From the NCBI GenBank assembly GCA_002344215.1, contig DDSV01000024.1:351821-415820 (forward strand): 64,000 bases of DNA. The letters run 5' to 3'. The DNA is from Akkermansiaceae bacterium UBA2381 (GTDB lineage: Bacteria; Verrucomicrobiota; Verrucomicrobiia; Verrucomicrobiales; DEV007). Both the position numbers and the translations under genes were made by a program. Positions 25,674 through 35,025 of this stretch are shown piece after piece. Positions within the stretch are counted from its first letter, which is position 1. The number at the start of each line of letters is the position of its first letter. The notes below the pieces were generated by a model. The model searched no databases and had not been told where the DNA came from. It worked only from the letters and a program-made list of their open reading frames with translations.

Positions 25674-27059
25674 ATGTTTAAGAATATCCTCGTAGCGAAC
25701 CGGGGCGAGATCGCCCTCCGCGTGATCCGCGCCGCCAAAGAACTCGGAATCCGAACCACGGCCGTTTACTCTGAGGCGGACGTGGACTCGATGCACGTCC
25801 ATCTGGCTGACGACGCCATCTGCATCGGACCTCCCGCCAGCGCGGATTCCTATCTCAACATGCAGGCGATCCTCTCGGCTGCCGAGATCGCGAATGTCGA
25901 TGCGATCCATCCCGGCTACGGCTTTCTTTCCGAGAATCCCCGCTTTGCCGAGCTCTGCGAGAGCTGCAACGTCAAGTTCATCGGTCCTTCCGCCAAAATC
26001 ATTTCCATGATGGGCGACAAGAATCAGGCCAGGGCAACCGCCACCAAATACGGCATTCCGGTTACTCCCGGCTCTGATGGAATTGTCGAGACCGAAGAGG
26101 AAGCCCTGCGGGTTGCCGAGAAAATCGGCTACCCCATCATGATCAAAGCCACCGCCGGCGGTGGCGGACGCGGAATGCGCCCTGCGTTGAACAAAGCGAG
26201 CTTTGTGAGCGCCTTTCATGCGGCGAGGAATGAGGCCAACGCCTGTTTCGGATGCCCTGACGTCTACCTGGAAAAGCTTGTCGAGAATCCTCACCACGTT
26301 GAATTTCAGATCGTCGCGGACAGCCACGGCAATGTGAAGGAGCTCGGGGAACGCGACTGCTCGATGCAGCGCCGGAATCAGAAGATCATCGAGGAGACTC
26401 CCTCACCCCTGCTAACCCAGGAGTTGCGGCAGAGGATGGCCGAGGCCTCCGAGACCCTTGTGAGGAATATCGGATACGAAAACTGCGGGACGATCGAATA
26501 TCTCGTCGACGATAACGAGAATTTCTACTTCATGGAGATGAACACCCGTATTCAGGTGGAGCATCCCATCACCGAGGAAGTGCGTGGTTGTGACCTGATC
26601 AAGGAGCAGATTCGTGTCGCCGCCGGCGCCCCTCTTTCCGAGCACGTCGTTTTCAGTCAGCCCAGGGGGCATTCGATCGAATGCCGGATCAACGCGGAGG
26701 ATCCCTACAACAACTTCGCCCCGAGCCCCGGCAAGATTAATCTCTTCTATGCTCCCGGAGGTCGCGGCGTCCGGGTTGATACCCACGTCTACAGCGGCTA
26801 CGAAGTGCCGCCGAACTACGACTCGATGATCGCCAAGCTCATCGTGACCGGAGCAACCCGCGACATCGCCATCGCCCGAATGATCCGCTCTCTCAAGGAG
26901 TTCATCGTTCGCGGAATCAAGACAACCATTCCTTTCCAGGCGTCCATTCTCGAACACGCCGCTTTCCGCAACGGGAAATACAATATTTCCTGGGTCGAGA
27001 ATTTCCTCGCCTCCCACCCCACTCCTCCTGAGCTTCCCGACTTTATGCGGGAGGATTGA
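25674..27059 (+). CDS. accC: Acetyl-CoA carboxylase, biotin carboxylase subunit
   Basis: ATP-grasp enzyme that carboxylates biotin on AccB. 461 residues. MFKNILVANRGEIALRVIRA start, HPGYGFLSEN, ATP-binding KATAGGGGRGMR, QRRNQKIIEETPS, and the catalytic EMNTRIQVEHPITE with the bicarbonate/biotin Arg. C-terminal domain IECRINAEDPYNNFAPSPG complete. It ends the accBC operon and is followed by a strong bidirectional terminator. Confidence 0.97.
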   Translation: MFKNILVANRGEIALRVIRAAKELGIRTTAVYSEADVDSMHVHLADDAICIGPPASADSYLNMQAILSAAEIANVDAIHPGYGFLSENPRFAELCESCNVKFIGPSAKIISMMGDKNQARATATKYGIPVTPGSDGIVETEEEALRVAEKIGYPIMIKATAGGGGRGMRPALNKASFVSAFHAARNEANACFGCPDVYLEKLVENPHHVEFQIVADSHGNVKELGERDCSMQRRNQKIIEETPSPLLTQELRQRMAEASETLVRNIGYENCGTIEYLVDDNENFYFMEMNTRIQVEHPITEEVRGCDLIKEQIRVAAGAPLSEHVVFSQPRGHSIECRINAEDPYNNFAPSPGKINLFYAPGGRGVRVDTHVYSGYEVPPNYDSMIAKLIVTGATRDIAIARMIRSLKEFIVRGIKTTIPFQASILEHAAFRNGKYNISWVENFLASHPTPPELPDFMRED

Positions 27060-27102
27060 GGGAGCTGAGGGAGGAGTCGAAAGACTAAATTTCCTCACAG
27101 AA

Positions 27103-27137
27103 AAGGCGTCCTGTCGGATACCGACAAGACGCCTTTT
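27103..27137 (+). terminator. Bidirectional intrinsic terminator between accC and the porin-like gene
   Basis: AAGGCGTCCTGTCGG and CCGACAAGACGCCTT form a 15-bp stem with one mismatch around ATA; T run on the right and A run on the left serve the two convergent genes. Confidence 0.9.
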
Positions 27138-27175
27138 TGATTTTCCGCTTGGAAGGCCTGCAGCCTCGTCAATCT

Positions 27176-28399
27176 TCAGTGCCCGTGCCCGGCATGGGAA
27201 CCACCGGTCCCACCCCACTGCAGCTGCAGTTGAAACCAGACGACGTTTTCGCTTCCGATAGAGGCGTCCTGGACGTTGTCGTATTGCACTCTCGCCCGGA
27301 CCCGCTGCTCGGGATCGAGGTAGGCCGACAATGCGGCAGAAAGACGGTTCCGGTCACTCAACTCGGCCACTTCGACGGCGGAGACCCAGTCGTGACGAAC
27401 GGAAAGAGTCGTTCGATCACTGAGTCCATAGTGAAGCGCCGTCGAAACCCCGCGATCTCTGAACTCAACCGCATCTCCCCCCTCGGTGAAGGCGTCCACA
27501 GCACGGCCGATGAACTCACTCTGGAACATGACCGCCCCGGCGCAAAAGTCCGGCCCTCCATAGCCGTGATCGTGACCCTTCCAGACTTTGCGGAACCCGA
27601 ACCCGTAGACGGTTGAGTCCCGGCCAAATCCATTTTCACCGACCGCAAGCGAGGCCGTGCCGGTGATACTGTCGTCGAAGGGGAGACGATAACGATAATT
27701 TGAAGTCAAGACCCAGTCGCTGAATCCGGCTTCATCAGCGTGAACCTCATCGGGGGGGTGCGGACCGCCTCCCTCTTCCTCATGGGCATGGGTTCTTACA
27801 CCGCCGAAGCCGAGACTGAGAAGTCCGCTGGAAGGGGTGTTCACGAGGATTTCACCGCCCTGAGTAATCAGCTCCCCCTCATTCAAGAGACGGCTGTTGG
27901 CGAGGTTCTGATTCACAAAAAACCAGTCGTGAAGATGCCGGTCCGCCTGAAAGCCAAAGGTATTCAGGAACTGCCCGCCGCCAATCGCGACAGACTCGGT
28001 CACATGCCAGTGCAGGTAGGCCTCCTCAAGCTCCGCTTCCCAGACTTCATCGTGCCCCTGGTGCCCGAAGCCACTCACCATCCCCGTGACGACTTCGTTG
28101 AAGTTCAAATCAAGGTGAAGTTCGATCGCCTGGATTCCCGTGTCATTCTGTGGGTCATGCTCTGAAGTGGCAAAATCCTCCGCTACAAAACCACGGTCAA
28201 ACCCGCCGGTCGTCCCGTTGACATACAAACTCGGAAACAGGAACCCTCCCAGATTAGCCCCCTCACCCGTCAGGTAATTCACCTCGCCGACGTTGTAGAC
28301 AAAGGCTTCCTCTTCAAATGGAACGGCGGCCGATTCCTGGGCATAGAGCGGCAATACGAGTAAACATGACACCGTCAGTAAGGTAAAAGAGCTCTTCAT
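27176..28399 (-). CDS. His-rich outer-membrane porin-like protein next to zinc uptake genes
   Basis: 407 residues with a signal peptide (MKSSFTLLTVSCLLVLPLYA) and a beta-barrel-like pattern of alternating strands (FRDRGVSTALHYGLSDRTTLSVRHDW, RVRARVQYDNVQ). Two His-rich places: GGVRTHAHEEEGGGPHPPDEVHADE in a predicted loop and the extreme C-terminus SHAGHGH. It is divergent from the HMA-znuACB-selO operon across a promoter region with inverted repeats, so it is plausibly the outer-membrane zinc entry protein; that role is inferred from context. A TonB box or plug domain is not visible, so it is not a classical ZnuD receptor. Confidence 0.7.
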   Translation of the reverse strand: MKSSFTLLTVSCLLVLPLYAQESAAVPFEEEAFVYNVGEVNYLTGEGANLGGFLFPSLYVNGTTGGFDRGFVAEDFATSEHDPQNDTGIQAIELHLDLNFNEVVTGMVSGFGHQGHDEVWEAELEEAYLHWHVTESVAIGGGQFLNTFGFQADRHLHDWFFVNQNLANSRLLNEGELITQGGEILVNTPSSGLLSLGFGGVRTHAHEEEGGGPHPPDEVHADEAGFSDWVLTSNYRYRLPFDDSITGTASLAVGENGFGRDSTVYGFGFRKVWKGHDHGYGGPDFCAGAVMFQSEFIGRAVDAFTEGGDAVEFRDRGVSTALHYGLSDRTTLSVRHDWVSAVEVAELSDRNRLSAALSAYLDPEQRVRARVQYDNVQDASIGSENVVWFQLQLQWGGTGGSHAGHGH

Positions 28400-28513
28400 T
28401 TTCTGTTTTGCTTATTCGCAATTAGTTTGCGTTTGGACATTCTTCTGCCATAATGCAAAAAGAATGCAACAGCTTTTGCGCATAAAACTTGCATTTAAAT
28501 TCCCGCTCAACCG
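28400..28513. promoter_or_regulatory. Divergent promoter region of the zinc island with inverted repeats
   Basis: AT-rich stretch between the two divergent units. It holds CGCAATTAGTTTGCG (28417-28431, perfect 5-nt arms) and a related TGCAA-N6-TTGCG (28465-28480), plus two further TGCAA/TTGCA half sites. Repeated half sites of one type suggest operators for one metal regulator such as Zur; the binding protein is not in the window. Confidence 0.5.
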
Positions 28514-28816
28514 ATGAAATCATTTATTCCCTTCCTCATTCTCCTTGGATTTTTGTTCTCTCCCAAGGTTTTCGCCGCAGAAGTCACCTACACCGCGAAG
28601 CTGAACGGCATCGAGTGCGCCGACTGCAAACGCACCATTTCCCGGGCCATCGGGAAGATCAAGGGGGTGAAGACCATCCGTATCGCCAAGGAGGGCGAGA
28701 CCCAGCACCGTCTCACCGTTGTCACCGACGGCAGCAAGGCAATCTCTCAAGCCGAGGCAAGTGCCTCCCTTGGCAAGGATTCGCACTACTCGATCGCGAG
28801 CTGGAGCAAAAACTAA
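28514..28816 (+). CDS. Periplasmic heavy-metal-associated (HMA) domain protein
   Basis: 100 residues: signal peptide 1-21 (FIPFLILLGFLFSPKVFA) followed by one HMA/ferredoxin-like domain. GIECADCKRTI carries the CxxC metal site at Cys35 and Cys38; GVKTIRIAKEGETQHRLTV supplies the following strands. As first gene of the zinc operon and exported, it may hand zinc to ZnuA or protect the periplasm from other metals; both are inference. ATG 28514; 12 nt to znuA. Confidence 0.75.
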   Translation: MKSFIPFLILLGFLFSPKVFAAEVTYTAKLNGIECADCKRTISRAIGKIKGVKTIRIAKEGETQHRLTVVTDGSKAISQAEASASLGKDSHYSIASWSKN

Positions 28817-28828
28817 ACGCCCCCCCTC

Positions 28829-29731
28829 ATGAAACCCTTTACTCTGGCCCTCGCCCTTCTCACGCTCGGCTCCGCTCTTGTGGCCGCACCGGCGGACGGG
28901 ACGGAGAAACTCCGCGTCTTTGTACCGGTCCTGCCTTACGAGTATCTCTTCGAGCGGGTTGGCGGTGACTGGGTCGAGGTGAGTGCCATTGTTCAGGAGG
29001 GAGGCGACTGCCACAACTACTCCCCCACTCCCCGCCAAATCGCCGACATCGCGAGAGCGAACCTGCTGTTTTCCGGCGGCCTCAGCTTCGAGGCGAATTT
29101 CTACGTCGCAGTTGGCGACGGTGAAAACGGACCGAAAGAATTCGACTTGCTCGAAGGGCTCGAACTTCTCGAAGGTTCCTGCGGCGAATGTGCTTCAGCC
29201 GCCGCCGAGGGAAAAGAGGCCCATGAGCATGAACACGAACATGAGGAAAAGGACGCTCATGTCTGGCTTTCGCCCCGCGTCCTCAATCACCAGGCCGGAC
29301 ACGTCGCCACGATCCTGAAGCAGCATCTCCCCGCCTCAGCCGCCCCCGCTATTGACGCGAACCTCGCCTCCTTCAAAACCGAACTCGACCAGCTCGACGC
29401 GGAGATCAAGACCACCCTCGCCCCGAAAAAGGGCCGCGCCTTTTACGTCTACCACGGAGCCTTCGCCTATTTTGCGAAGGACTACGGACTCGTCCAGAAG
29501 GCGATTGAGATTGGAAACCGAAAACCCTCTCCGAAGCAGGTCACCGCGATTGCGAAGCAGGCGAAAGAGGAGAGCGTCACCACCATCTTCGTGCAACCGC
29601 AGTTCGATCAGTCCAGCGCCACTTCCCTCGCCGAGACCATCGGCGGCAAGGTGCAAAACCTTGACCCGCTCGAGAAGGACGTTCTTGCCAACCTCCGCAC
29701 CATCGCAACGGCGATCGCGACGGCACCCTGA
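28829..29731 (+). CDS. znuA: Zinc ABC transporter substrate-binding protein (ZnuA)
   Basis: Periplasmic zinc-binding protein, cluster A-I. 300 residues with signal peptide 1-20. Likely ligands: His62 in GGDCHNYSP, His144 in DAHVWLSP, the His in YVYHGAFAYF and the acidic residue in the C-terminal lobe. Between them lies a His/Glu-rich loop (HEHEHEHEEKDAH, 132-144), the mark of zinc-specific members. Extra cysteines in GSCGECAS are unusual next to the loop. Second gene of the operon; znuC follows after 30 nt. Confidence 0.93.
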   Translation: MKPFTLALALLTLGSALVAAPADGTEKLRVFVPVLPYEYLFERVGGDWVEVSAIVQEGGDCHNYSPTPRQIADIARANLLFSGGLSFEANFYVAVGDGENGPKEFDLLEGLELLEGSCGECASAAAEGKEAHEHEHEHEEKDAHVWLSPRVLNHQAGHVATILKQHLPASAAPAIDANLASFKTELDQLDAEIKTTLAPKKGRAFYVYHGAFAYFAKDYGLVQKAIEIGNRKPSPKQVTAIAKQAKEESVTTIFVQPQFDQSSATSLAETIGGKVQNLDPLEKDVLANLRTIATAIATAP

Positions 29732-29761
29732 ACGAAACACCCAACCCTCTTCGATCCGGCA

Positions 29762-30556
29762 TTGAACCCTCCCGACTCACCCGCGGCCACCCATCCGGCC
29801 CACCTTGTCGAGTGCCGCGATCTCTCCTTCGCCTACGGCAAATCGCGCGTACTCGAAGATGTCTCCTTCGTCGTCCATCGGGGCGAATCCCTCTGTGTCA
29901 TCGGGCCGAACGGTGGCGGTAAATCGACCCTCGCCAAACTCGTCCTCGGACTGCTGGAGCCGGCTTCAGGCTCTCTCAAGGTCATGGGCCGCAGCCCCGC
30001 CGAGGCGCGGACTGCGATCGGCTACGTGCCGCAGGCGATGCGCTTCGACCCGCAGTTCCCCATCTCCGCCCTCGACATTGTCCTGATGGGCCGGCTCAAC
30101 CATCTCCGGGTCGGACACTATTCGAAATCCTGCCGCGAAATGGCTCTTGCCGCCCTCGCCGAGGTGGGTTTGTCAGGGTATGAGAAGCGATCCTTCTCCG
30201 ATCTCTCCGGAGGCGAGCGGCAGCGTGTCCTGATCGCCCGCGCCCTCGCCTGCGAGCCTGAGATTCTCCTTCTCGACGAGCCCACCGCGAACATTGATCT
30301 CTCCGTCGAAGCGGCCCTGATCGAGACCCTCGTCTCCCTGCGCCATCGCATGACCATCCTCATGATCACCCACGATCTCGACCTGGTCTCCTCCATCGGC
30401 GACTCCGTCCTCTGCGTGAACCACCGGGTCCACCGCCACTCCCTCCCGCTCTCCGGCGAGACGATCAAGGAGATTTACAGCAGCCGTCGCCGGCTCGAAC
30501 ACGACCGCCGGACCCGCCACCAGCAAGGCGATCACTCCACCTGCCAGCATGACTGA
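29762..30556 (+). CDS. znuC: Zinc ABC transporter ATP-binding protein (ZnuC)
   Basis: 264 residues. Walker A GPNGGGKST, Q-loop in YVPQAMRFDPQFP, signature LSGGERQRVLIARAL, Walker B LLLDEPTAN and the switch His in MITHDLD. Start is TTG 29762, used because no ATG lies before the first motif. It overlaps znuB by 8 nt. Drives zinc import with ZnuA and ZnuB. Confidence 0.94.
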   Translation: MNPPDSPAATHPAHLVECRDLSFAYGKSRVLEDVSFVVHRGESLCVIGPNGGGKSTLAKLVLGLLEPASGSLKVMGRSPAEARTAIGYVPQAMRFDPQFPISALDIVLMGRLNHLRVGHYSKSCREMALAALAEVGLSGYEKRSFSDLSGGERQRVLIARALACEPEILLLDEPTANIDLSVEAALIETLVSLRHRMTILMITHDLDLVSSIGDSVLCVNHRVHRHSLPLSGETIKEIYSSRRRLEHDRRTRHQQGDHSTCQHD

Positions 30557-31397
30557 TTTCTTTGCCGATTTCATTGACGCGGTGAAGACAGTGCCGCTGA
30601 TCCGATACGCCCTCTTCGCCGGAATCGTCTCCAGTCTCACCTTCGGGGTCGTGGGCTCGCTCGTCGTGGTGCGGCAGATCGGCTACGTCGCCTCGGCCAT
30701 CGCGCACAGCATCCTCGGCGGAATCGGTGCCTCGGTCTATTACAACCGCGTTTACGACCTGCCCTGGCTCACGCCCATGCTCGGTGCCATTGCTGCCGGA
30801 CTTCTTTCCGTCATCCTCATCGGGTGGGTTACCCTGCGGTTCAAAGAGCGCGAGGATACCATCATCGGCGCGATCTGGGCCGCTGGCATGGCCGCCGGAC
30901 TGCTGTTCCTCCATTACGCCCCGGGGAAAGCGGTGAATCTTGAGAGCTTCATCTTCGGCAACATCCTCCTCACCTCGAAAAGCGACGTCATCATGACCCT
31001 TGTCCTCGGGGTGATCGTCCTCGGTCTCGTCGCGCTTTTCTACCACAAGCTTGTCGCCGTCTCCTTCGACGAGGAGTTCGCCCAATTGCGCGGCGTCTCC
31101 ACAAAGGTGTATTATTTCCTCCTCCTCGGCCTTACCGCGATGAGTGTCGTGCTGATGGTGCGCATCGCCGGTCTGTTTCTCTCCCAGGCCCTTCTCATCC
31201 TGCCCGCCGCCACCGCCTCGCGCTTTTCGCGCTCGCTTTGGGCGATCATGCTCGTCGCAGTCGGCCTCACTGCTCTCTCCAATACGGCCGGTCTCGCTCT
31301 CAGCTACCATTACGACATCCCCACAGGACCCTTCATCGTCTTTCTGGCGGTCGGATTTTACGTGCTTTCATTTCTGTTGCGGCGCGGGAGAGCGTAA
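30549..31397 (+). CDS. znuB: Zinc ABC transporter permease (ZnuB)
   Basis: 282 residues, about eight membrane spans. ABC-3 family features: AIAHSILGGIGASVYY near the N-terminus, FGNILLTSKSDV, GVSTKVYYFLLLGLTAMSVV and LLILPAATASRFSRSLW. Overlaps the end of znuC, and is followed by selO only 12 nt downstream, so the latter belongs to the same transcript. Confidence 0.94.
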   Translation: MTDFFADFIDAVKTVPLIRYALFAGIVSSLTFGVVGSLVVVRQIGYVASAIAHSILGGIGASVYYNRVYDLPWLTPMLGAIAAGLLSVILIGWVTLRFKEREDTIIGAIWAAGMAAGLLFLHYAPGKAVNLESFIFGNILLTSKSDVIMTLVLGVIVLGLVALFYHKLVAVSFDEEFAQLRGVSTKVYYFLLLGLTAMSVVLMVRIAGLFLSQALLILPAATASRFSRSLWAIMLVAVGLTALSNTAGLALSYHYDIPTGPFIVFLAVGFYVLSFLLRRGRA

Positions 31398-31409
31398 GGA
31401 TCATTTCCC

Positions 31410-32876
31410 ATGCTTTTCCAATTCGAGAATACCTACGCCAGGCTTCCGGAAACCTTCTTCGCCCGCGTCGACCCAACACCGGTTGCGGCACCTGAGTTCA
31501 TCGCGGTCAACAAGGCGCTTGCAGGAGAACTCGGAATCGATCCCGAAGGTCTCGCGTCGGACGAGGGATTGGCATTTCTGTCAGGCAACCGCATTCCTGA
31601 GGGAGCCGAACCCCTCGCCGCCGCCTATTCGGGCCATCAGTTCGGCGGATTCTCTCCCGTACTCGGCGACGGACGCGCCATCCTCCTGGGTGAGGTGATC
31701 CATCGCGACGGTCTCCATCGCGACATTCAATTGAAGGGCTCCGGACCAACACCCTTCTCGAGAAGAGGTGATGGACGATCCGCTCTTGGACCTGTCCTCC
31801 GTGAATATCTCGTCTCCGAAGCGATGGCCGCCTTCGGATTGCCAACGACCCGCGCCCTCGCTGCAATCTGGAGCGGGGACAAAGTCTACCGGGAGGAAGT
31901 CGAACCCGGCGGTGTCTTCACCCGAGTGGCGCGTTCGCACCTCCGGATCGGGACCTGTGAATATTTCGCCTCCCGGCGCGATTTCGAAGGGCTTCGCACT
32001 CTCGTCGACTACGCGCTGAATCGTCATTATCCTGATCGGGTGGATTCTGAAAATTCCGCCCTCGCCCTGCTCAATGGCGTGATGGAACGCCAGGCGAGTC
32101 TGGTCGCCCGATGGATGGGGCTGGGCTTCATCCATGGTGTCATGAACACCGACAACATGAGCCTCTCCGGCGAGACGATCGACTACGGTCCCTGTGCCTT
32201 TCTTGATCGCTATGATCCCGCAAAGAAGTTCAGCTTCATTGACCGGAACGGACGCTACGCCTACGGGAATCAGCCCAACATCGCCCACTGGAATCTCACC
32301 CGTCTCGCCGAAGCCTTACTGCCTCTGGCCGGGGAGGATGAGGAAAAGGCGATCGCCGCAGTGACCGAACTGCTCGAACGTTTCCCCGATCTCTTCCGCA
32401 GTTCCTTGGCAAATACCTTTGCCGCAAAACTCGGATTTGATAAGGCTGATGAAAACTCACGCCTCCTTGCGGAAAGTCTTCTTTCTCTCATGGGGGAACA
32501 ACAGGTCGACTTCACCCTCACCTTCCGGCACTTGCGATCGGCAGTGAACGGAGCAAAGGCTGATGCGTTTTCCGCTCTCTTTCCCCGTCCCGAATCCGCC
32601 CGCGAGTGGCTCGCGGGATGGCATAGGGCCCTGGATGCCGCAGGCATCTTAGCCGACACGGCCGAGGCAACCATGCGGACTGCAAACCCCGTGTTTATTC
32701 CGCGCAATCACCGCATCGAAGCGGTGATCGAGGCGGCGAGGGATAAGAACTTTGCTCCTTTTCACCAACTCCACGCTGTCTTGCAACGACCTTTCGAAGA
32801 GCAGGAGGAAAATTACACCTTCGAGGACCCTCCCTTAGCTCACGAAGTGGTGCAGGCGACCTTTTGCGGAACCTGA
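31410..32876 (+). CDS. selO: SelO/YdiU family protein adenylyltransferase
   Basis: Pseudokinase-fold enzyme that transfers AMP to Ser, Thr or Tyr of target proteins and has been linked to oxidative-stress responses in other bacteria. 488 residues, full length. Motifs: AAAYSGHQFGGFSPVLGDGR, QLKGSGPTPFSRRGDGRSAL (ATP-binding Lys and Arg), FIHGVMNTDNMSLSGETIDYGP (catalytic Asn/Asp) and the C-terminal helical part. The eukaryotic C-terminal selenocysteine is not expected here; the protein ends VVQATFCGT. Located 12 nt after znuB, an unusual neighbourhood that suggests zinc-dependent expression. Confidence 0.95.
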   Translation: MLFQFENTYARLPETFFARVDPTPVAAPEFIAVNKALAGELGIDPEGLASDEGLAFLSGNRIPEGAEPLAAAYSGHQFGGFSPVLGDGRAILLGEVIHRDGLHRDIQLKGSGPTPFSRRGDGRSALGPVLREYLVSEAMAAFGLPTTRALAAIWSGDKVYREEVEPGGVFTRVARSHLRIGTCEYFASRRDFEGLRTLVDYALNRHYPDRVDSENSALALLNGVMERQASLVARWMGLGFIHGVMNTDNMSLSGETIDYGPCAFLDRYDPAKKFSFIDRNGRYAYGNQPNIAHWNLTRLAEALLPLAGEDEEKAIAAVTELLERFPDLFRSSLANTFAAKLGFDKADENSRLLAESLLSLMGEQQVDFTLTFRHLRSAVNGAKADAFSALFPRPESAREWLAGWHRALDAAGILADTAEATMRTANPVFIPRNHRIEAVIEAARDKNFAPFHQLHAVLQRPFEEQEENYTFEDPPLAHEVVQATFCGT

Positions 32877-32892
32877 GCTGGAAGGGCGCCCC

Positions 32893-34029
32893 TCAACCGC
32901 GTTCCGCGATCGGCGTGATCGGCTGATCTTCAGTGGGACCGGTGTACTTGGTGAGGGGACGATAGAGTCGATTGTCATCGAGCTGCTCGAGCACCTGGGC
33001 AGTCCACCCGGCCGCCCTCGCGATCGCAAAGATGGGCGTGAAAAGATCGGTCGGGATATCGAGCGAATAATAAACGGTGGCCGAGTAGAAATCGACGTTG
33101 GCATTGAGCCCCTTGCGCTCGCGCATCAATTCAGCAATGCGCTCGGACATGTCGATCCACTTTGTTTCGCCGAGCTCTTTGGTGAGTTTGACCGCCATCT
33201 TACGGAGATAGGGAGCACGGGGATCGAGGACCTTGTAAACCCGGTGACCGATACCCATGATCTTCTTTTTCTGGGCGAGGCAGTTCTCCACATAGGCATC
33301 GACCTTGTCGAGGCTTCCGATCTCCTGAAGCATGTGAATGACACCTTCATTGGCTCCGCCGTGAAGCGGTCCTTTCAGGGTGCCAATGGCCGAGGTGATC
33401 GCGGAATACATGTCCGAAAGCGTTGCGACGGTGACCCGTGCACTGAAAGTCGAGGCGTTCATGCCATGGTCGGCATGAAGGGTGTAGGCCGCATCCAGAG
33501 TGCGTGTCGCTTCCGCGCCGGGTTCTTTTCCGTTGATGAGATAAAGAAAGTGGCCGGCCTCGGAAAGGTCGTCGCGCATCGGCATGAGATCGAGACCCTG
33601 CCTGGCACGATGGAAATGGGCAACCATCATCGGCATGGTTGCGCAGATCGCCATGGCGCGATCTTCGTTAATCGAACGATCCTGATCGCCGCCGCGATGG
33701 TCATAAAGGCCGAGCATGCTCACCCCGGTGCGCAATACATCCATGGGCGAGGCATCCTTCGGAGCGGACTTGAGGAAGTCGATGACCGCCTGAGGAAGGT
33801 GTCGATGGGAGCGGAGATTGGTGGTAAATGCGTCGAGTTCGACTTGAGTCGGAAGCTTCCGGCGGTGAAGAAGAAACATCACCTCTTCGAAAGTGCACTT
33901 TTCGACGAGATCCTGAATATTGTAACCGAGATAACGAAGGACCCCTGCCTGGCCCTGCACATCACTGAGGCAGGACTCATTTGCGATGACTCCTTCGAGT
34001 CCCTTCGAATATTCCGCTAGGTCCGACAT
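32893..34029 (-). CDS. gltA: Citrate synthase
   Basis: Condenses oxaloacetate and acetyl-CoA. 378 residues, short type I form lacking the N-terminal NADH-regulatory domain of the enterobacterial enzyme. Catalytic features: TLHADHGMNASTFSARV, GPLHGGANEGVI, IMGIGHRVYK and the Asp/Arg near ANVDFYSATVYYSL. Located downstream of sucCD on the same strand (68 nt from sucD), forming a TCA-cycle gene cluster. Confidence 0.96.
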   Translation of the reverse strand: MSDLAEYSKGLEGVIANESCLSDVQGQAGVLRYLGYNIQDLVEKCTFEEVMFLLHRRKLPTQVELDAFTTNLRSHRHLPQAVIDFLKSAPKDASPMDVLRTGVSMLGLYDHRGGDQDRSINEDRAMAICATMPMMVAHFHRARQGLDLMPMRDDLSEAGHFLYLINGKEPGAEATRTLDAAYTLHADHGMNASTFSARVTVATLSDMYSAITSAIGTLKGPLHGGANEGVIHMLQEIGSLDKVDAYVENCLAQKKKIMGIGHRVYKVLDPRAPYLRKMAVKLTKELGETKWIDMSERIAELMRERKGLNANVDFYSATVYYSLDIPTDLFTPIFAIARAAGWTAQVLEQLDDNRLYRPLTKYTGPTEDQPITPIAERG

Positions 34030-34097
34030 AAGATACTATTTCTACTAAAATCGATGCCCCGGAATCAATCCGGAAGCGTGTATTTTGCTGAATTCGC

Positions 34098-34991
34098 TCA
34101 GCCCATTGCACGAACCAGCGCCTGACCCATGTCGGATGGGTTGCCCGCCACTTCAATACCGGCATCACGCAGTGCCTCAATCTTAGCAGCAGCTGTGCCT
34201 TTTCCTCCGGAAACAATCGCTCCGGCATGCCCCATACGACGTCCGGGAGGGGCGCTGGAACCGGCGATAAAGGCGGCCATCGGCTTTTTGCAATTCTCTT
34301 TGGCCCATGCAGCGGCTTCTTCCTCGGCTGTTCCACCGATCTCACCAATCATGATGATGGCCTCGGTCTCGGGGTCCTCGTTGAACATTTTAAGAATATC
34401 GAGGTGCGACGTTCCATTGATCGGGTCACCGCCGATGCCAACGCAGGTGCTCTGGCCAAGCCCGAGATTGGTGAGCTGCCAGACCGCCTCGTAGGTGAGG
34501 GTACCGCTACGTGAGACAACCCCGACCTTACCGCGCTTGTGGATGTAGCCCGGCGCGATCCCGATCCGGCAACCGCCATGGGAACCTTCGCCAAGACCCG
34601 GAGTCACGAGACCGGGACAGTTGGGCCCGATGAGGCGAGTCTTTTTGCCCTGCATCCCGGCACGAACCCGCATCATGTCCATCACTGGAATTCCTTCGGT
34701 GATAGCCACAGCAAGATCGACCCCGGCGGCAACCGCCTCAAGAATCGCGTCCGCGGCGAATGGAGGGGGAACAAAGATCGCCGAAACAGTAGCCCCGGTC
34801 GCGGCGACCGCTTCCTCGACAGTGTCGAAAATCGGAACCTTATCGGCAAAGAGCTGCCCTCCTTTTCCCGGCGTGACTCCGGCCACCAGTTTGGTGCCGT
34901 AGTCGAGGCTGAGCTGCGCGTGTCGTCCGCCGAATGAGCCGGTGATGCCCTGAACGAGGATTTTTGTATTTTCGTCAACGAGAATGGCCAT
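34098..34991 (-). CDS. sucD: Succinyl-CoA ligase, alpha subunit
   Basis: 297 residues. CoA-binding domain (ILVQGITGSFGGRHAQLS), IGPNCPGLVTPG, and the phosphohistidine loop PPGRRMGHAGAIVSGGKG. Follows sucC by 34 nt. With SucC it converts succinyl-CoA to succinate with formation of ATP or GTP. Confidence 0.97.
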   Translation of the reverse strand: MAILVDENTKILVQGITGSFGGRHAQLSLDYGTKLVAGVTPGKGGQLFADKVPIFDTVEEAVAATGATVSAIFVPPPFAADAILEAVAAGVDLAVAITEGIPVMDMMRVRAGMQGKKTRLIGPNCPGLVTPGLGEGSHGGCRIGIAPGYIHKRGKVGVVSRSGTLTYEAVWQLTNLGLGQSTCVGIGGDPINGTSHLDILKMFNEDPETEAIIMIGEIGGTAEEEAAAWAKENCKKPMAAFIAGSSAPPGRRMGHAGAIVSGGKGTAAAKIEALRDAGIEVAGNPSDMGQALVRAMG

Positions 34992-35025
34992 GGGAGAGAA
35001 AGGGTAGCGGAGTTAAGAAAGCGGG

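Noticed and set aside
30465..31310. 281-codon acidic open frame antisense to znuB
   Set aside because: Composition (Asp/Glu/Gly/His runs) is typical of an antisense reading of a membrane protein gene; no ribosome site or family.
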